64,000 nucleotides of DNA from positions 62,001-126,000 of the forward strand of contig NZ_FMZI01000012.1 of assembly GCF_900101505.1 (NCBI RefSeq), read 5' to 3'. Each line of letters opens with the position of its first letter. Within the stretch, counting starts at the first letter, position 1. The translations under genes and the position numbers were made by a program. Of the stretch, positions 19,553 to 28,834 are shown in pieces. This stretch comes from Antarctobacter albus. GTDB taxonomy: Bacteria; Pseudomonadota; Alphaproteobacteria; Rhodobacterales; Rhodobacteraceae. The notes below the pieces were generated by a model. It ran no database searches, was not told where the DNA came from, and saw only the letters and a program-made list of their open reading frames with translations.

Positions 19553-19825
19553 ATGCTCAGCCCCTTCGACACACGTTTCTTCGCCACCCTCGCAGAGGTC
19601 GCGGCCCAGGTGCTGGACCCGCAGGACAGCACCATCGAGATCGCCCGCAAGGCCGCCCGGACCGGCGCCCCGGACGACCTGCGCGCGGCCCGTCAGGCGC
19701 TGGACGACCTGCCCGCGGACAAGCGTGACAGGCTGATGGCAGAGACGCACAGGCGCCTGGCCACGGACCTTTCGGCGATCTGGGACCAGATGCCCGGCGC
19801 CCCCTCGGGCGGGCGCATGAATTGA
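19553..19825 (+). CDS. Small hypothetical protein, 90 residues
   Basis: A short helical protein (MLSPFDTRFFATLAEVAAQV, then RAARQALDDLPADKRDRLMA). The ATG at 19553 is preferred; an in-frame codon 12 residues upstream lies very close to the divergent gene. No known domain is recognised. It is monocistronic on the plus strand, facing away from the coiled-coil and propeller pair and followed by 870 bp without a convincing gene. Confidence 0.55.
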   Translation: MLSPFDTRFFATLAEVAAQVLDPQDSTIEIARKAARTGAPDDLRAARQALDDLPADKRDRLMAETHRRLATDLSAIWDQMPGAPSGGRMN

Positions 19826-20695
19826 CCTGGGACACCCGCGTCGACGAGGTCTCTCGGAGCGGGTCAAGCAGGTTCCGGTGCCGGGCAAATGCGGCGTGCC
19901 GGTCAGTGTCGGGCGGTGTTGGGCGAGACGTGTCATGGTCGCGACATGCTACCTTTCGCGACTTCCGACGCAACGAAAACCTTTGAAAATTCAAGTTATT
20001 AGGCCACAAGTGGACGAGTGGACAAAAAGTCGTAAAGCTTCGTTACACTGTCCGGGACGCATCGTAAAAATCTGTTTCGACTCCGCTCCGACCGATCCGC
20101 GCCCAGGGGCGAATCTGCCGCGATGCGGCGAATCGTTGCACCTGAGATGGCCGCATCTGCGCCGGTTTCCCACAGTCGCCCGGCGGCGTTTCCCGACCTG
20201 TCGGCAATCCCATGCCGGACAGCCTCAACGCCGGACCGGCAATGGCTATCCATGACCCGTTCCCTCTCTGACCGGCACGGCGCGAACGGCCCTCGCGCGC
20301 GATGGGCAAGGCCTTTGACATGAACCACTTGCAAGAGGGCACGCCCGGCCCGCCCCACACCCCGATACAGAAGATACCTACCATCCGGGGACTTGACGCA
20401 ACGGCAGCAATTCGGTGTCACTTGACCCCCACGAGCCGGGCGCCATTCCGGGGCCTCCGGGCGGCGCTATGCAAAATGTTTATGACATGATAATCTTTTG
20501 GGCGGGGAGACGTGGAAATGGACATCTTTACGACGGGCGCCAGTCGGCGCCCTTATCAACATGACGCCAAAGGAGCCATGTTCGACGATGCCATCGCCAG
20601 CCCGGTTCGCGCCCGGCCCGCAGGGGCGCCGCTTGCCTGACCGACAAACCTTCACCGCCGCCGCAGACCCGCGCGCGGCCCTGACAGAGTGACCG
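19826..20695. other. 870-bp stretch without a supported gene, upstream of the sigma-54 activator
   Basis: Open frames here are short, overlap on both strands and resemble no family. The part at 19970-20075 is poorer in GC and holds a GTTACAC motif at 20042-20048 like those upstream of mimA. A 7-bp hairpin GGGCGCC / GGCGCCC lies at 20535-20552. A weak -24/-12-like element (AGGGGCG-CCGC-TTGC) lies at 20622-20636, 60 bp before the activator ATG. It probably carries the activator's promoter and a long leader. Confidence 0.4.
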
Positions 20696-22696
20696 ATGGG
20701 GCGACCTAGATATTTCAAGGCCACGCAAGGTGGCAACGACGATGCCGGCCTCTTCCCCGAGTACTCGGAAGGAGAAACCCGGCGCGCCTGGGAAAACTAT
20801 GTCACCGGCCAGCCCGAGACTGGCGAGGTGCGCAGCGAGATCGTCCAGTCCTGGCAACGCAGCATGAACCTGGGCGTCGATGCGACGCGGTTGCAGTCGC
20901 GCAAGATCGAACGCGACGAGGAACTGCGAAAGCTGCGCCGCCGCAACGCCAGCCTGCGACAGGCCGCCCGCGCCGCCTTTGCCCGGCTTGAACCGCACCT
21001 GGCCGGGGCGCAGGTGATCCTGATCCTGACCGACAACAACGGCGTGATCATCGACGCCATTGGCGATCACGATGTGCTGGACGCCGGGCAGAACATCCAC
21101 CTGGAAATCGGCGGCGTCTGGAATGAGGACGTGATCGGCACCAACGGCATCGGCACCGCGCTGAAGACCGGCAAGCCGACATATGTCCACGCGGCCGAAC
21201 ATTTCTGCCAGGGCGTGCAGGCCTGGACCTGCGCCGGTGTCCCGATCTTTGACCCGTTCGACCGTTCGGTGATCGGGGTGGTGGACCTGTCCGGCCCGCC
21301 CGACATCTTTCGCCGCCACAACATCGCGCTGGTGGTCGCCGCCGCCCGCGAAATCGAGATCGCCCTGGCCGAACAGCAGCGCGAGGAACGGACCCGCCTG
21401 CTGGAAACCTTCCTGAACTCCGATGCCAGCCGCCCGGACACCAGCGTCCTGTTGCTGGACAAGGTCGGCCGCATCATGTTCCGCCGCGGGCTGGACGACA
21501 GGCTCCACCTGCCGCGCCCGGATTTCGCGGTCGGCCACCAGTTGCTGCCGCTGAGCGCCAACATGACAGAGGGCGACATCCGCGCCGCCCTGCCCCGAGA
21601 CATCGAAACAGACGGCATCACCCGGCTGGAATTCGACGGCAGCCTGCGCGGTGCGGCCCTGTCGCTGAAACGCTCTACCGCCATCCGGCCGCAGGACACG
21701 GTCGCCGTGCGCATAAAGCCGCGCGCAAATGTCGACGAGGACGAGATCGTGATCGTAGGCAACGCGCCCAAGATGCTGGAAGCCATCGAACTGGCCGAAC
21801 GCGCCGCCTCTGCCGGGGTGACGGTGCTGATCCAGGGTGAAACCGGCGTCGGCAAGGAACTCTTTGCGCGGCTGGTCCACAACCGGATCGACCGCAGGAA
21901 CGCGCCCTATGTCACGGTCAACTGCGCCGCGATCTCCAAGGAACTGATCGGGGCAGAGCTGTTCGGCCATGTCGAAGGGGCCTTTACCGGCGCCCTGCGC
22001 GGCGGCAAGCCGGGCAAGTTCGAACAGGCGGACGGCGGAGTGCTTTGCCTGGACGAGATCGGCGACATGCCGGTGGAATTGCAGCCCTACCTGCTGCGGG
22101 CACTGGAACAGCGCGCGGTCTACCGGATCGGCGACGACCAGCGCCGCCCGGTCAATGTCCAGCTTGTGGCAATGACCAACCGCAACCTGCGCAGCGACGT
22201 CGAACAGGGGCGGTTCCGCCGCGACCTCTTCTACCGGATCGGCATCGTCGCGATCGACGTGCCGCCCCTGCGCCAGCGCAGCGGTGACGTTGCCCTGCTG
22301 ATCGACCATTTCAACGGCGTCTTTTCAGACCGGTTCTCTCGCCCCCGGCTGGTCTTTGCCCCGGCGGTGATGGACCGGCTGAAAGAATACCGCTGGCCCG
22401 GCAACGTGCGCGAGTTGCGCAACCTCGTGGAACGGCTCTACCTGCTGAAATCCGGCCCCGAGGTCGGCCTGAACGATCTGCCGCCAGAGATCATCGAACC
22501 GGCGGACGGGCTGGGGTTCAGCCATTACGTCGACGTCGAAGAGGCCCCCATAAACCTCGAAAACATGGAGGCGATGACCATCCGGCGCGCCATCCAGGCG
22601 GAAAAGGGCAACCTGACCCGCGTGGCCGAGCAACTAGGCATCTCTCGACCGACGCTTTACCGCAAGATCAAGCAATATGGCATTCCGCGCGACTGA
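20696..22696 (+). CDS. Sigma-54-dependent transcriptional activator, AcoR-like (GAF, AAA+, Fis HTH)
   Basis: A 666-residue enhancer-binding protein. An AcoR-type N-terminal sensor region with a GAF-like domain (EIGGVWNEDVIGTNGIGTAL, near residue 140) is followed by a central AAA+ domain with Walker A GETGVGKE (381-388), the sigma-54 contact loop GAFTGA (428-433) and Walker B GGVLCLDEIGD. A C-terminal Fis-type HTH (VAEQLGISRPTLYRKIKQYG) completes it. AcoR relatives sense small molecules such as acetoin and activate alcohol or monooxygenase operons. It is the likely regulator of the sigma-54 promoter in front of mimA, about 5 kb away. The inducer, perhaps a propane product such as 2-propanol or acetone, is unknown. 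Confidence 0.9.
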   Translation: MGRPRYFKATQGGNDDAGLFPEYSEGETRRAWENYVTGQPETGEVRSEIVQSWQRSMNLGVDATRLQSRKIERDEELRKLRRRNASLRQAARAAFARLEPHLAGAQVILILTDNNGVIIDAIGDHDVLDAGQNIHLEIGGVWNEDVIGTNGIGTALKTGKPTYVHAAEHFCQGVQAWTCAGVPIFDPFDRSVIGVVDLSGPPDIFRRHNIALVVAAAREIEIALAEQQREERTRLLETFLNSDASRPDTSVLLLDKVGRIMFRRGLDDRLHLPRPDFAVGHQLLPLSANMTEGDIRAALPRDIETDGITRLEFDGSLRGAALSLKRSTAIRPQDTVAVRIKPRANVDEDEIVIVGNAPKMLEAIELAERAASAGVTVLIQGETGVGKELFARLVHNRIDRRNAPYVTVNCAAISKELIGAELFGHVEGAFTGALRGGKPGKFEQADGGVLCLDEIGDMPVELQPYLLRALEQRAVYRIGDDQRRPVNVQLVAMTNRNLRSDVEQGRFRRDLFYRIGIVAIDVPPLRQRSGDVALLIDHFNGVFSDRFSRPRLVFAPAVMDRLKEYRWPGNVRELRNLVERLYLLKSGPEVGLNDLPPEIIEPADGLGFSHYVDVEEAPINLENMEAMTIRRAIQAEKGNLTRVAEQLGISRPTLYRKIKQYGIPRD

Positions 22697-22727
22697 TCGG
22701 GCGGCCTGCGGCCAGGGGTGACGGGCG

Positions 22728-23570
22728 GTGACGGTTCATGACTTCCCGGCGCGACTGGTGGCAGAGGAGTTCTGCCTCAGACCGATGTCCGAGGGCGACC
22801 TCCCCGAGGTTGTTCGGCAGCTATCGGACGAGCGTGTCGCGCCCTGGCTTGCAGCCGTCGCCCAGCCATTCGGCCCCACCGAGGCACAGGCGCTGCTGGA
22901 ACACGGTCAGCACCCCGGCGAGCACCTGCGCATCATCGAGATCGAGGGGGCTGCCGCAGGCTGTATCTGCCTTGGCGCGGGCCTGTGGTACTGGCTGGAC
23001 CCTGCCTTTCAGGGACGCGGGGTCATGAGCGCGGCATTGCGCCTGACCCTTGCCGAGTGGTTCTCTCGTCCGGCGCCGCCCCTGCTGGCCACCTGCCGCA
23101 CGGACAATGCGGCCTCATTGTCGCTGCTGGCGCGCCTTGGCTTTGCCCGCTGCCCGGGATCGCGGCGCATGTTCTTTCAGGCCAGCGGTCGGTCTCATCC
23201 CTGCCACGACTTCCTGATGGCGCCGGAACAATGGCACCTGCTCAACCCGCCCCGCTATGACCTGGACGGACTGAGCCTGCGCCCGGCACGCCAGAAGGAC
23301 GTGCCGACGCTTGCGCTGATGCTGCCAGGCGCCACGCCGCCCTGGCCAACGGCGGAGGCCCTGCCCGGCTTTGTCGAACGGCACCGCTTTCGCGGCGCCG
23401 CTTCGGGCCTGTTCGTGATCGAAGACAAGCTTGATCGGAGCATCGGCATGGCGCTGATGGTCGCGGGCGATCCACCCGCGCTGGCCTTCCTGTCCAGCGA
23501 TGAGGCCAACGCCCACGCCGACATGGTCGAGCTGGCGCTTGCCAAGGGGCTGCCCGCCCCCGCCCGCTAA
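22728..23570 (+). CDS. GNAT-like acetyltransferase family protein
   Basis: A 280-residue protein with an N-terminal GNAT fold: substrate-side strand FCLRPMSEGDLPEVVRQLSD, acetyl-CoA-binding region WLDPAFQGRGVMSAALRL (the QGRG P-loop), and the later TCRTDNAASLSLLARLGF typical of the Rim family. The second half (LSLRPARQKDVPTLALMLPG) starts like a second, degenerate GNAT module. GTG at 22728 is taken as start. It lies 31 bp after the activator gene and could be co-transcribed. The substrate is unknown. Confidence 0.72.
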   Translation: MTVHDFPARLVAEEFCLRPMSEGDLPEVVRQLSDERVAPWLAAVAQPFGPTEAQALLEHGQHPGEHLRIIEIEGAAAGCICLGAGLWYWLDPAFQGRGVMSAALRLTLAEWFSRPAPPLLATCRTDNAASLSLLARLGFARCPGSRRMFFQASGRSHPCHDFLMAPEQWHLLNPPRYDLDGLSLRPARQKDVPTLALMLPGATPPWPTAEALPGFVERHRFRGAASGLFVIEDKLDRSIGMALMVAGDPPALAFLSSDEANAHADMVELALAKGLPAPAR

Positions 23571-25397
23571 CAGCTCCACGGGGCCCGTGTTTCGGGGTCG
23601 ATGTCCCATGCCTTGATCGCCGCGCGCAGGGTCTCTGGCGGCAGGTCGCCGTCACGCACCAGCGCCTCGATCGCCGCAAGCGCGATATTCTGCCGGTCGA
23701 CCTCGAAGAACCGGCGCAACGCCTGGCGATTGGCCGAACGTCCAAAGCCGTCGGTTCCCAGCAGGGTCATCGGGGCACGCAGATAGGGCGCGATCTGGCC
23801 CGGAAAGGCCCGGACGTAGTCGCTGGCCGCCACGACGGGCACCTCTCCTCCCAGCAGGGTTTCGACGTGACTGGTCTCTCGCAGATCGGGCGCCTTGAAG
23901 CGGTTGCGCCGCGCGACCTCCATCGCCTCGCGGGCAAGTTCGGTATAAGAGGTGGCCGAGAAAACCTCTGCCACGACGCCGAAGTCCTGCAACAGTTCCG
24001 CTGCGGCAAGAACCTCGACCAGAATCGTCCCCGATCCCACCAGCCGCACGCGGGGGCCGGTTTCCCCGACGCAGCGCAGCTTGTAGAGGCCCTTCAGGAT
24101 GGCCGTCTCCGCCCCCTCGGGCATCGAGGGCTGGTCGTAGATCTCGTTCATCACGGTGATGTAGAAGAACTCGTCACGCTGTTCGTCCAGCATCCGCGCC
24201 ATGCCGTGATCCATGATAACCGCCAGTTCATAGGCAAAGCAGGGATCCCAGACGCGGCAATTCGGGATCGCCGCCGCCGCCATGTGGCTGGAGCCATCCT
24301 GGTGCTGCAACCCCTCACCCGACAGCGTTGTCCGCCCCGCCGTCGCCCCCAGCAGGAAACCCCGCGTGCGCTGATCGGCCGCCGCCCATATCAGGTCCCC
24401 CACGCGCTGAAAACCGAACATCGAATAGTAGATGTAGACCGGCAACAGGTCGGTATCATGCACGGAATAGGCCGTCCCGGCAGCGGTCCAGGAACTGATC
24501 GCGCCGGCCTCGGTGATGCCTTCTTCCAGCAACTGGCCGTTCGCCGCCTCCTTGTAGAACATCATCGCGCCCTTGTCCTCGGGATCGTACAACTGCCCGT
24601 CGGGGGCGTAGATGCCGATCTGGCGGAACAGGTTGTCCAGCCGTTCCCGCGCGGCCAGTGTCAGCCCGGCGATGGATTCCGGCTCTTCCATCTCGCCGTC
24701 GCCAAAGTCGCCCCAGACATGGCGATCCTCGGTCCGGGCCAGGCCACGCGCCTGCAGATAGCGCATGAACCACCGCGCTGAGCGGCCCGATCCCCATCGA
24801 CCCCGTCGGCACCTGCCAGAAATCCGGCATCAACCAGGGATGCGGGTAGGAACACAGGCCCTTGCCCGGCACCTCTTGCCGGTAGTTGGCGATCTCCTGC
24901 TCGGTCAGCCGCCCCTCCAGGAAGGCCCGGGCGTAGACACCCGGCGCCGAATGCGGCTGAAAATAGACGAGGTCGCCGCCGAAATCGCCGTCCCGCACCC
25001 GGAAGAAATGGTTGAAACCCACCTCGAAGATCTCGGCTGCCGAGGCGTAAGAGGCGATGTGTCCGCCCAGTTCGCCATAGGCCCGGTTCGCCCGCACGAC
25101 CATCGCCAGAGCGTTCCAGCGGATGATCGAGGTGATGCGCTCTTCCAGCGCAAGGTCACCGGGATAGGCGGGCTGCCGGGCCAACGGGATCGTGTTGCGT
25201 TAGGCCGAATAGGGCAAGCCACGGGTCGTCACCCCCAGCCGGCGCGCCGGGTCCAGCACCGCGATCATCACGAAATGCGCCCGTTCAGGGCCATCATGGT
25301 GGGTGAGACTTTCCAGCGCCTCGATCCACTCAGCGGTTTCTGCGGTGTCCGGATCCTGGGGGATACGGTCAAAACGGGTCTGGTGCCGGGTCATCAT
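23567..25397 (-). pseudogene. aceE: Degraded homodimeric pyruvate dehydrogenase E1 (aceE/mdeB-type)
   Basis: AceE-like sequence is spread over one nominal reading frame with three separate lesions. A TAA at 25200-25202 interrupts the frame between LPYSA and RNTIPLARQPAYPGD. A frameshift near 24770 separates PTGSMGIGPLSAV from MRYLQARGLARTEDRHVWGD. At about 24630 the sequence jumps in frame from ARERLDNL, just after the TPP motif GDGEMEEPES, to FRQIGIYAPDG, skipping roughly 270 residues compared with intact AceE. The rest (YIYYSMFGFQRVGDL, LLGTDGFGRSANRQALRRFF) is well conserved, so the decay looks fairly recent. A divergent Lrp regulator remains. The gene cannot make active E1. Confidence 0.85.
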
Positions 25398-25520
25398 TCA
25401 CTCCTGCCTTAGGCCAGACCCAGACAGGCGCGCGGGGCAATTGGCGTCAAACCCATCACTGGTTAGGTTGATCTTTGGAGGAATCCGTCAATAATTTCGC
25501 AAAACCTTGCAAGATTCACC

Positions 25521-25988
25521 ATGAGCGCCGACAGCCTCGATTCCATCGACCACGCCATCCTGCGCGAGGTCCAGCGTGATGCCCGCCTGACCCTGCAAGA
25601 GTTGAGCGGGCGGGTGAACCTGTCGCCCTCGCCCTGCGCCCGGCGGGTTCGCATCCTTGAAGAGCGTAGATACATCAGCGGCTATCACGCGCATCTGGAC
25701 GAGGCCAAACTGGGCTATCCCTTCAGCGTCTTTGTCTCGGTCAAGCTGGCTCACCAGGTCGACGACCGGCTGCAAGCCTTCGAACAGGCAGTCAACGCCT
25801 ATCCCGAGGTGATCGACTGCTGGCTGATGACCGGCACCCGGGATTACCTGCTGCGTGTCGCGGTCGCCGACCTGGTCGAGTTCGAAGGCTTCCTGACCCG
25901 CCGGCTGACCAAGGTGCCGGGCGTGGCCTCCATCGAGTCCTCGATCCCCATCCGGCGCGTCAAGAAGGGGTTTTCACGGCTGGATTGA
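25521..25988 (+). CDS. Lrp/AsnC family transcriptional regulator
   Basis: A 155-residue Lrp-type regulator: N-terminal HTH (AILREVQRDARLTLQELSGR, then VNLSPSPCARRVRILEER) and a C-terminal RAM/effector domain (YPFSVFVSVKLAHQVDDRLQ). It is divergent from the broken aceE-like gene with about 120 bp between the starts. Regulators of this kind often sit beside and control homodimeric 2-oxo acid dehydrogenase genes in Rhodobacterales. Its own reading frame is intact, though its presumed target is not. An amino acid or 2-oxo acid is the probable effector. Confidence 0.88.
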   Translation: MSADSLDSIDHAILREVQRDARLTLQELSGRVNLSPSPCARRVRILEERRYISGYHAHLDEAKLGYPFSVFVSVKLAHQVDDRLQAFEQAVNAYPEVIDCWLMTGTRDYLLRVAVADLVEFEGFLTRRLTKVPGVASIESSIPIRRVKKGFSRLD

Positions 25989-25997
25989 CCGGCACCG

Positions 25998-26954
25998 TCA
26001 GTCGCCGTCCAGCGGATGAAAACAGGCCGCCTGTACGCGGTCGCCTTCCAGCCGGGGCACCTCCTTGCGGCAGCGGTCGCTGGCGCGCGGGCAGCGCGCG
26101 GCAAAGGCGCAGCCGGGCGGCGGGTTCAGCGGGTCTGGCAGCTCGGTCTCCTTCGATTCCGGCGCCGTCAGCGGCCGCCCGACCACCGGCGCACTGTCGG
26201 CCAGCAGCTTGGTGTAGGGGTGACGCGGGGCACGGAAAATCTCTTCGGCCGGGCCAAGTTCGACCACGGACCCAAAGTAAAGCACCGCGATCCGGTCGCT
26301 GACCGCCTCGACCACCGCAAGGTCATGGCTGATGAACAGGTAGGTGAGGCTGAATTCCTTTTTCAGATCCGCCAGCAGGTTCAGCACCTGCGCCTGCACA
26401 GAGACATCCAGCGCCGACACCGGCTCATCCAGGATCAGGATGCGCGCATTGGCGGCCAGCGCCCGGGCGATCCCGATCCGCTGCGCCTGCCCGCCCGAAA
26501 ATTCATGCGGATAGCGCTCCAGGAACTCCTCGCGCAGGTTCACGCTGGCGAATATCTCGGAAATCCGCAGATCGCGCTGCGAACGGTCCATGCCGTAGAG
26601 GCGTTTCAGCGGCGCCTCCATGATCTGCCGGATCGTCTTACGCGGGTTGAGCGAGGAAATCGGGTCCTGAAAGACATACTGGATGCGCTTGCCAAAAACC
26701 GCCGGGTCGGCGTTGTCCAGCGCCGCGCCGTCGATCTCGATGGTGCCGGTCGTCGGTTCCAGCAGGCCCACCAGCATCCGGGCCAGCGTGGACTTGCCAC
26801 AGCCGGATTCCCCCACGATGCCCAGGGTCTCTCCCTGCTGGACCGTCAGGGAAATCGGATGCACCGCCTTGACCGTCCCCCTGGACGCCGCAAGGAAGCC
26901 ACCTCCCACCGGGAAACTCTTGGACAGCTCCGTCAGTTTCAGCGCCTCTGTCAT
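25998..26954 (-). CDS. Oligopeptide ABC transporter ATP-binding protein (DppF/OppF type)
   Basis: A 318-residue ATPase of a peptide-type importer. Walker A is in [16 protein letters not shown], the signature is [14 protein letters not shown] and Walker B is [13 protein letters not shown]. The C-terminal oligopeptide-transporter extension with four cysteines ([20 protein letters not shown], then a later Cys) is present. Its start overlaps the stop of the upstream permease-ATPase fusion by ATGA. It pairs with that protein's ATPase half to energise the permeases. Confidence 0.92.
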   Translation of the reverse strand: MTEALKLTELSKSFPVGGGFLAASRGTVKAVHPISLTVQQGETLGIVGESGCGKSTLARMLVGLLEPTTGTIEIDGAALDNADPAVFGKRIQYVFQDPISSLNPRKTIRQIMEAPLKRLYGMDRSQRDLRISEIFASVNLREEFLERYPHEFSGGQAQRIGIARALAANARILILDEPVSALDVSVQAQVLNLLADLKKEFSLTYLFISHDLAVVEAVSDRIAVLYFGSVVELGPAEEIFRAPRHPYTKLLADSAPVVGRPLTAPESKETELPDPLNPPPGCAFAARCPRASDRCRKEVPRLEGDRVQAACFHPLDGD

Positions 26955-28834
26955 TCTGCGGCCTCCTTCAGCGGGGTCACGGGATGGATACAGCGCACCG
27001 CGCGCGCGCCTTCACGCTCGAGGTCGATTTCGCCCTGTCTGCAGTCCGCCTGCACCCGGTCGCAACGGTCGGCAAAGGCACAGCCTGCGGGCAGCTTGTC
27101 CACCACCGGTGGCAGGCCCGGGATCGCCTCCAGCCGCCGTTTGCCCTCGCCCAGTTCCGGAACACAGGCCATCAGCCGGGCGGTATAGGGATGCGTCGGC
27201 GTTTCCAGCACCGATTGCGTCGGGCCTTCCTCGACGATGCGGCCCGCGTACATCACGGCCACCCGGTCGCACAGCTGCCCCACCACGCCGAAATCATGCG
27301 TGATGAAGACGATGGCCAGCCCGCGCGAGCGGCGCAGGTCATCCAGCAGCGACAGGATCTGCGCCTGAACGGTCACGTCCAGCGCGGTTGTCGGCTCATC
27401 CGCGATGATGATGTCGGGATCGTTGGCCAGCGCCATCGCGATGCCGACGCGCTGGCGCATCCCGCCCGACATCTCGTGCGGATAATCGGTGATCCGCTTT
27501 TCGGCGTTGGGAATGCGCACCGCCTTCAGCAGTTCGATGGCCCGCGCCTGCCCCTCGCTCTTGCTGATGGGCCGATGCGCGCGGATTGCCTCGATCAACT
27601 GGTCACCCACCTTGTAGAGCGGGTGCAGCGTGGCCAGCGGATCCTGGAAGATATAGGCGACATTGCGGCCCCGCATCTCGCGCAGCTTGCGATACGGCGC
27701 GCCGATCAGGTCCTCGCCATCATAGCGCACCGCGCCCCCGGTGATGACCCCGGGCGGCGAGGCCACCAGCCCCATGACCGACAGCGCGGTGACGGATTTG
27801 CCCGACCCGCTTTCACCGATCACGCCCAGGCACTCCCCCGGCTTGACATGCAGGGACACGCCGCCCACCGCCCGATAGACGCGATCCTTGACGTGGAACT
27901 GGGTCTGCAACTCCTGCACTTCCAGCAGGCCCTTGCCCTCGGCTTGGGGCACCGGGTCCTTGCGGCGGACCATCGTGGAGGCCATCGGGCGCGACAGCGC
28001 GCCGGATTTCAGCCTCGGGTCCAGCGCGTCCCGCACCCCGTCGCCCAAGAGGTTGATCGACATGACGATGATCAGGATCATGATGCCGGGGACGACCGAG
28101 GTATGCGGGTTGGTGATCAGCGCCGAGCGCGCTTCGCCCAGCATCGAGCCCAGGTCCGCCTGCGGCGGCTGCGAGCCCAGCCCGAGGAAGGACAGGCCGG
28201 CGGTTTCCAGGATCATCCAGCCGATGGTGGTGGACATGGCGATCACGATCACCGGGATCACGTTGGGCAGGATTTCCGTCAGGATGATGCGGGTGTTCGA
28301 CAGGCCCGCCAGGCGCGCCGCATCGACGAATTCCTTGTGCGCGATGCCCACCGTGATGCCCCGGATGTTCCGTGCAAAGAAGGGCACGTTCACGGCGGCC
28401 ACGGCGATCAGCGCGTTGAACAGGCCCGGCCCAAGGGCGGCCACGATGGCCAGCGCCAGCAGGATGTAGGGAAAGGCCATCAACATGTCGACGCCGCGCA
28501 TGATCAGGTTGTCCGTCCGCCCGCCGTAGAACCCTGCGACGATGCCGATGGCCGCGCCCAGCGTGGCGGCGACCACGGCTGCGGCGAACCCCACGGCCAG
28601 CGACAACCGCGTGCCCCACATCAGCCGCGACAGCAGGTCCCGTCCTAGGTGATCGGTGCCCAGGAGCGCGCCCTCGGTAAAGAGCTTCTGGAACCGCGCG
28701 GCGGTATTGGTCACGTTCGGTTCCGCCAAGGGCAGGAGCGGCGTGATCAGCGCCAGCAGCACGACGAAGCTCAGGACAATGCCCCCGGCCAGCGCCAGCC
28801 GGTTGCGGGCGAGGAGTTTGAGAAAGGCCATCAT
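26951..28834 (-). CDS. Peptide ABC transporter permease-ATPase fusion (DppC-DppD)
   Basis: A 627-residue fusion. Residues 1 to about 290 are a DppC-type permease with six membrane segments and the coupling motif [20 protein letters not shown]. After a short linker ([20 protein letters not shown]) comes a full DppD-type ATPase with [19 protein letters not shown], signature [14 protein letters not shown], Walker [14 protein letters not shown] and the C-terminal Cys-rich extension [15 protein letters not shown]. The ATG at 28834 overlaps the dppB stop (ATGA); the upstream extension is not used. Fusing permease and ATPase fixes their stoichiometry and is known in a minority of peptide transporters. 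Confidence 0.92.
   Translation of the reverse strand: MMAFLKLLARNRLALAGGIVLSFVVLLALITPLLPLAEPNVTNTAARFQKLFTEGALLGTDHLGRDLLSRLMWGTRLSLAVGFAAAVVAATLGAAIGIVAGFYGGRTDNLIMRGVDMLMAFPYILLALAIVAALGPGLFNALIAVAAVNVPFFARNIRGITVGIAHKEFVDAARLAGLSNTRIILTEILPNVIPVIVIAMSTTIGWMILETAGLSFLGLGSQPPQADLGSMLGEARSALITNPHTSVVPGIMILIIVMSINLLGDGVRDALDPRLKSGALSRPMASTMVRRKDPVPQAEGKGLLEVQELQTQFHVKDRVYRAVGGVSLHVKPGECLGVIGESGSGKSVTALSVMGLVASPPGVITGGAVRYDGEDLIGAPYRKLREMRGRNVAYIFQDPLATLHPLYKVGDQLIEAIRAHRPISKSEGQARAIELLKAVRIPNAEKRITDYPHEMSGGMRQRVGIAMALANDPDIIIADEPTTALDVTVQAQILSLLDDLRRSRGLAIVFITHDFGVVGQLCDRVAVMYAGRIVEEGPTQSVLETPTHPYTARLMACVPELGEGKRRLEAIPGLPPVVDKLPAGCAFADRCDRVQADCRQGEIDLEREGARAVRCIHPVTPLKEAAE

Noticed and set aside
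20498-20692. Small open frame ending 4 bp before the sigma-54 activator, possible leader peptide
   Set aside because: No convincing ribosome site, no codon bias difference from surrounding noncoding DNA and no recognisable motif.
23567-25397. Two separate genes for a split 2-oxo acid dehydrogenase
   Set aside because: The pieces are collinear parts of one AceE with a nonsense codon, a frameshift and a missing TPP-domain section, so a pseudogene fits better than a functional split enzyme.
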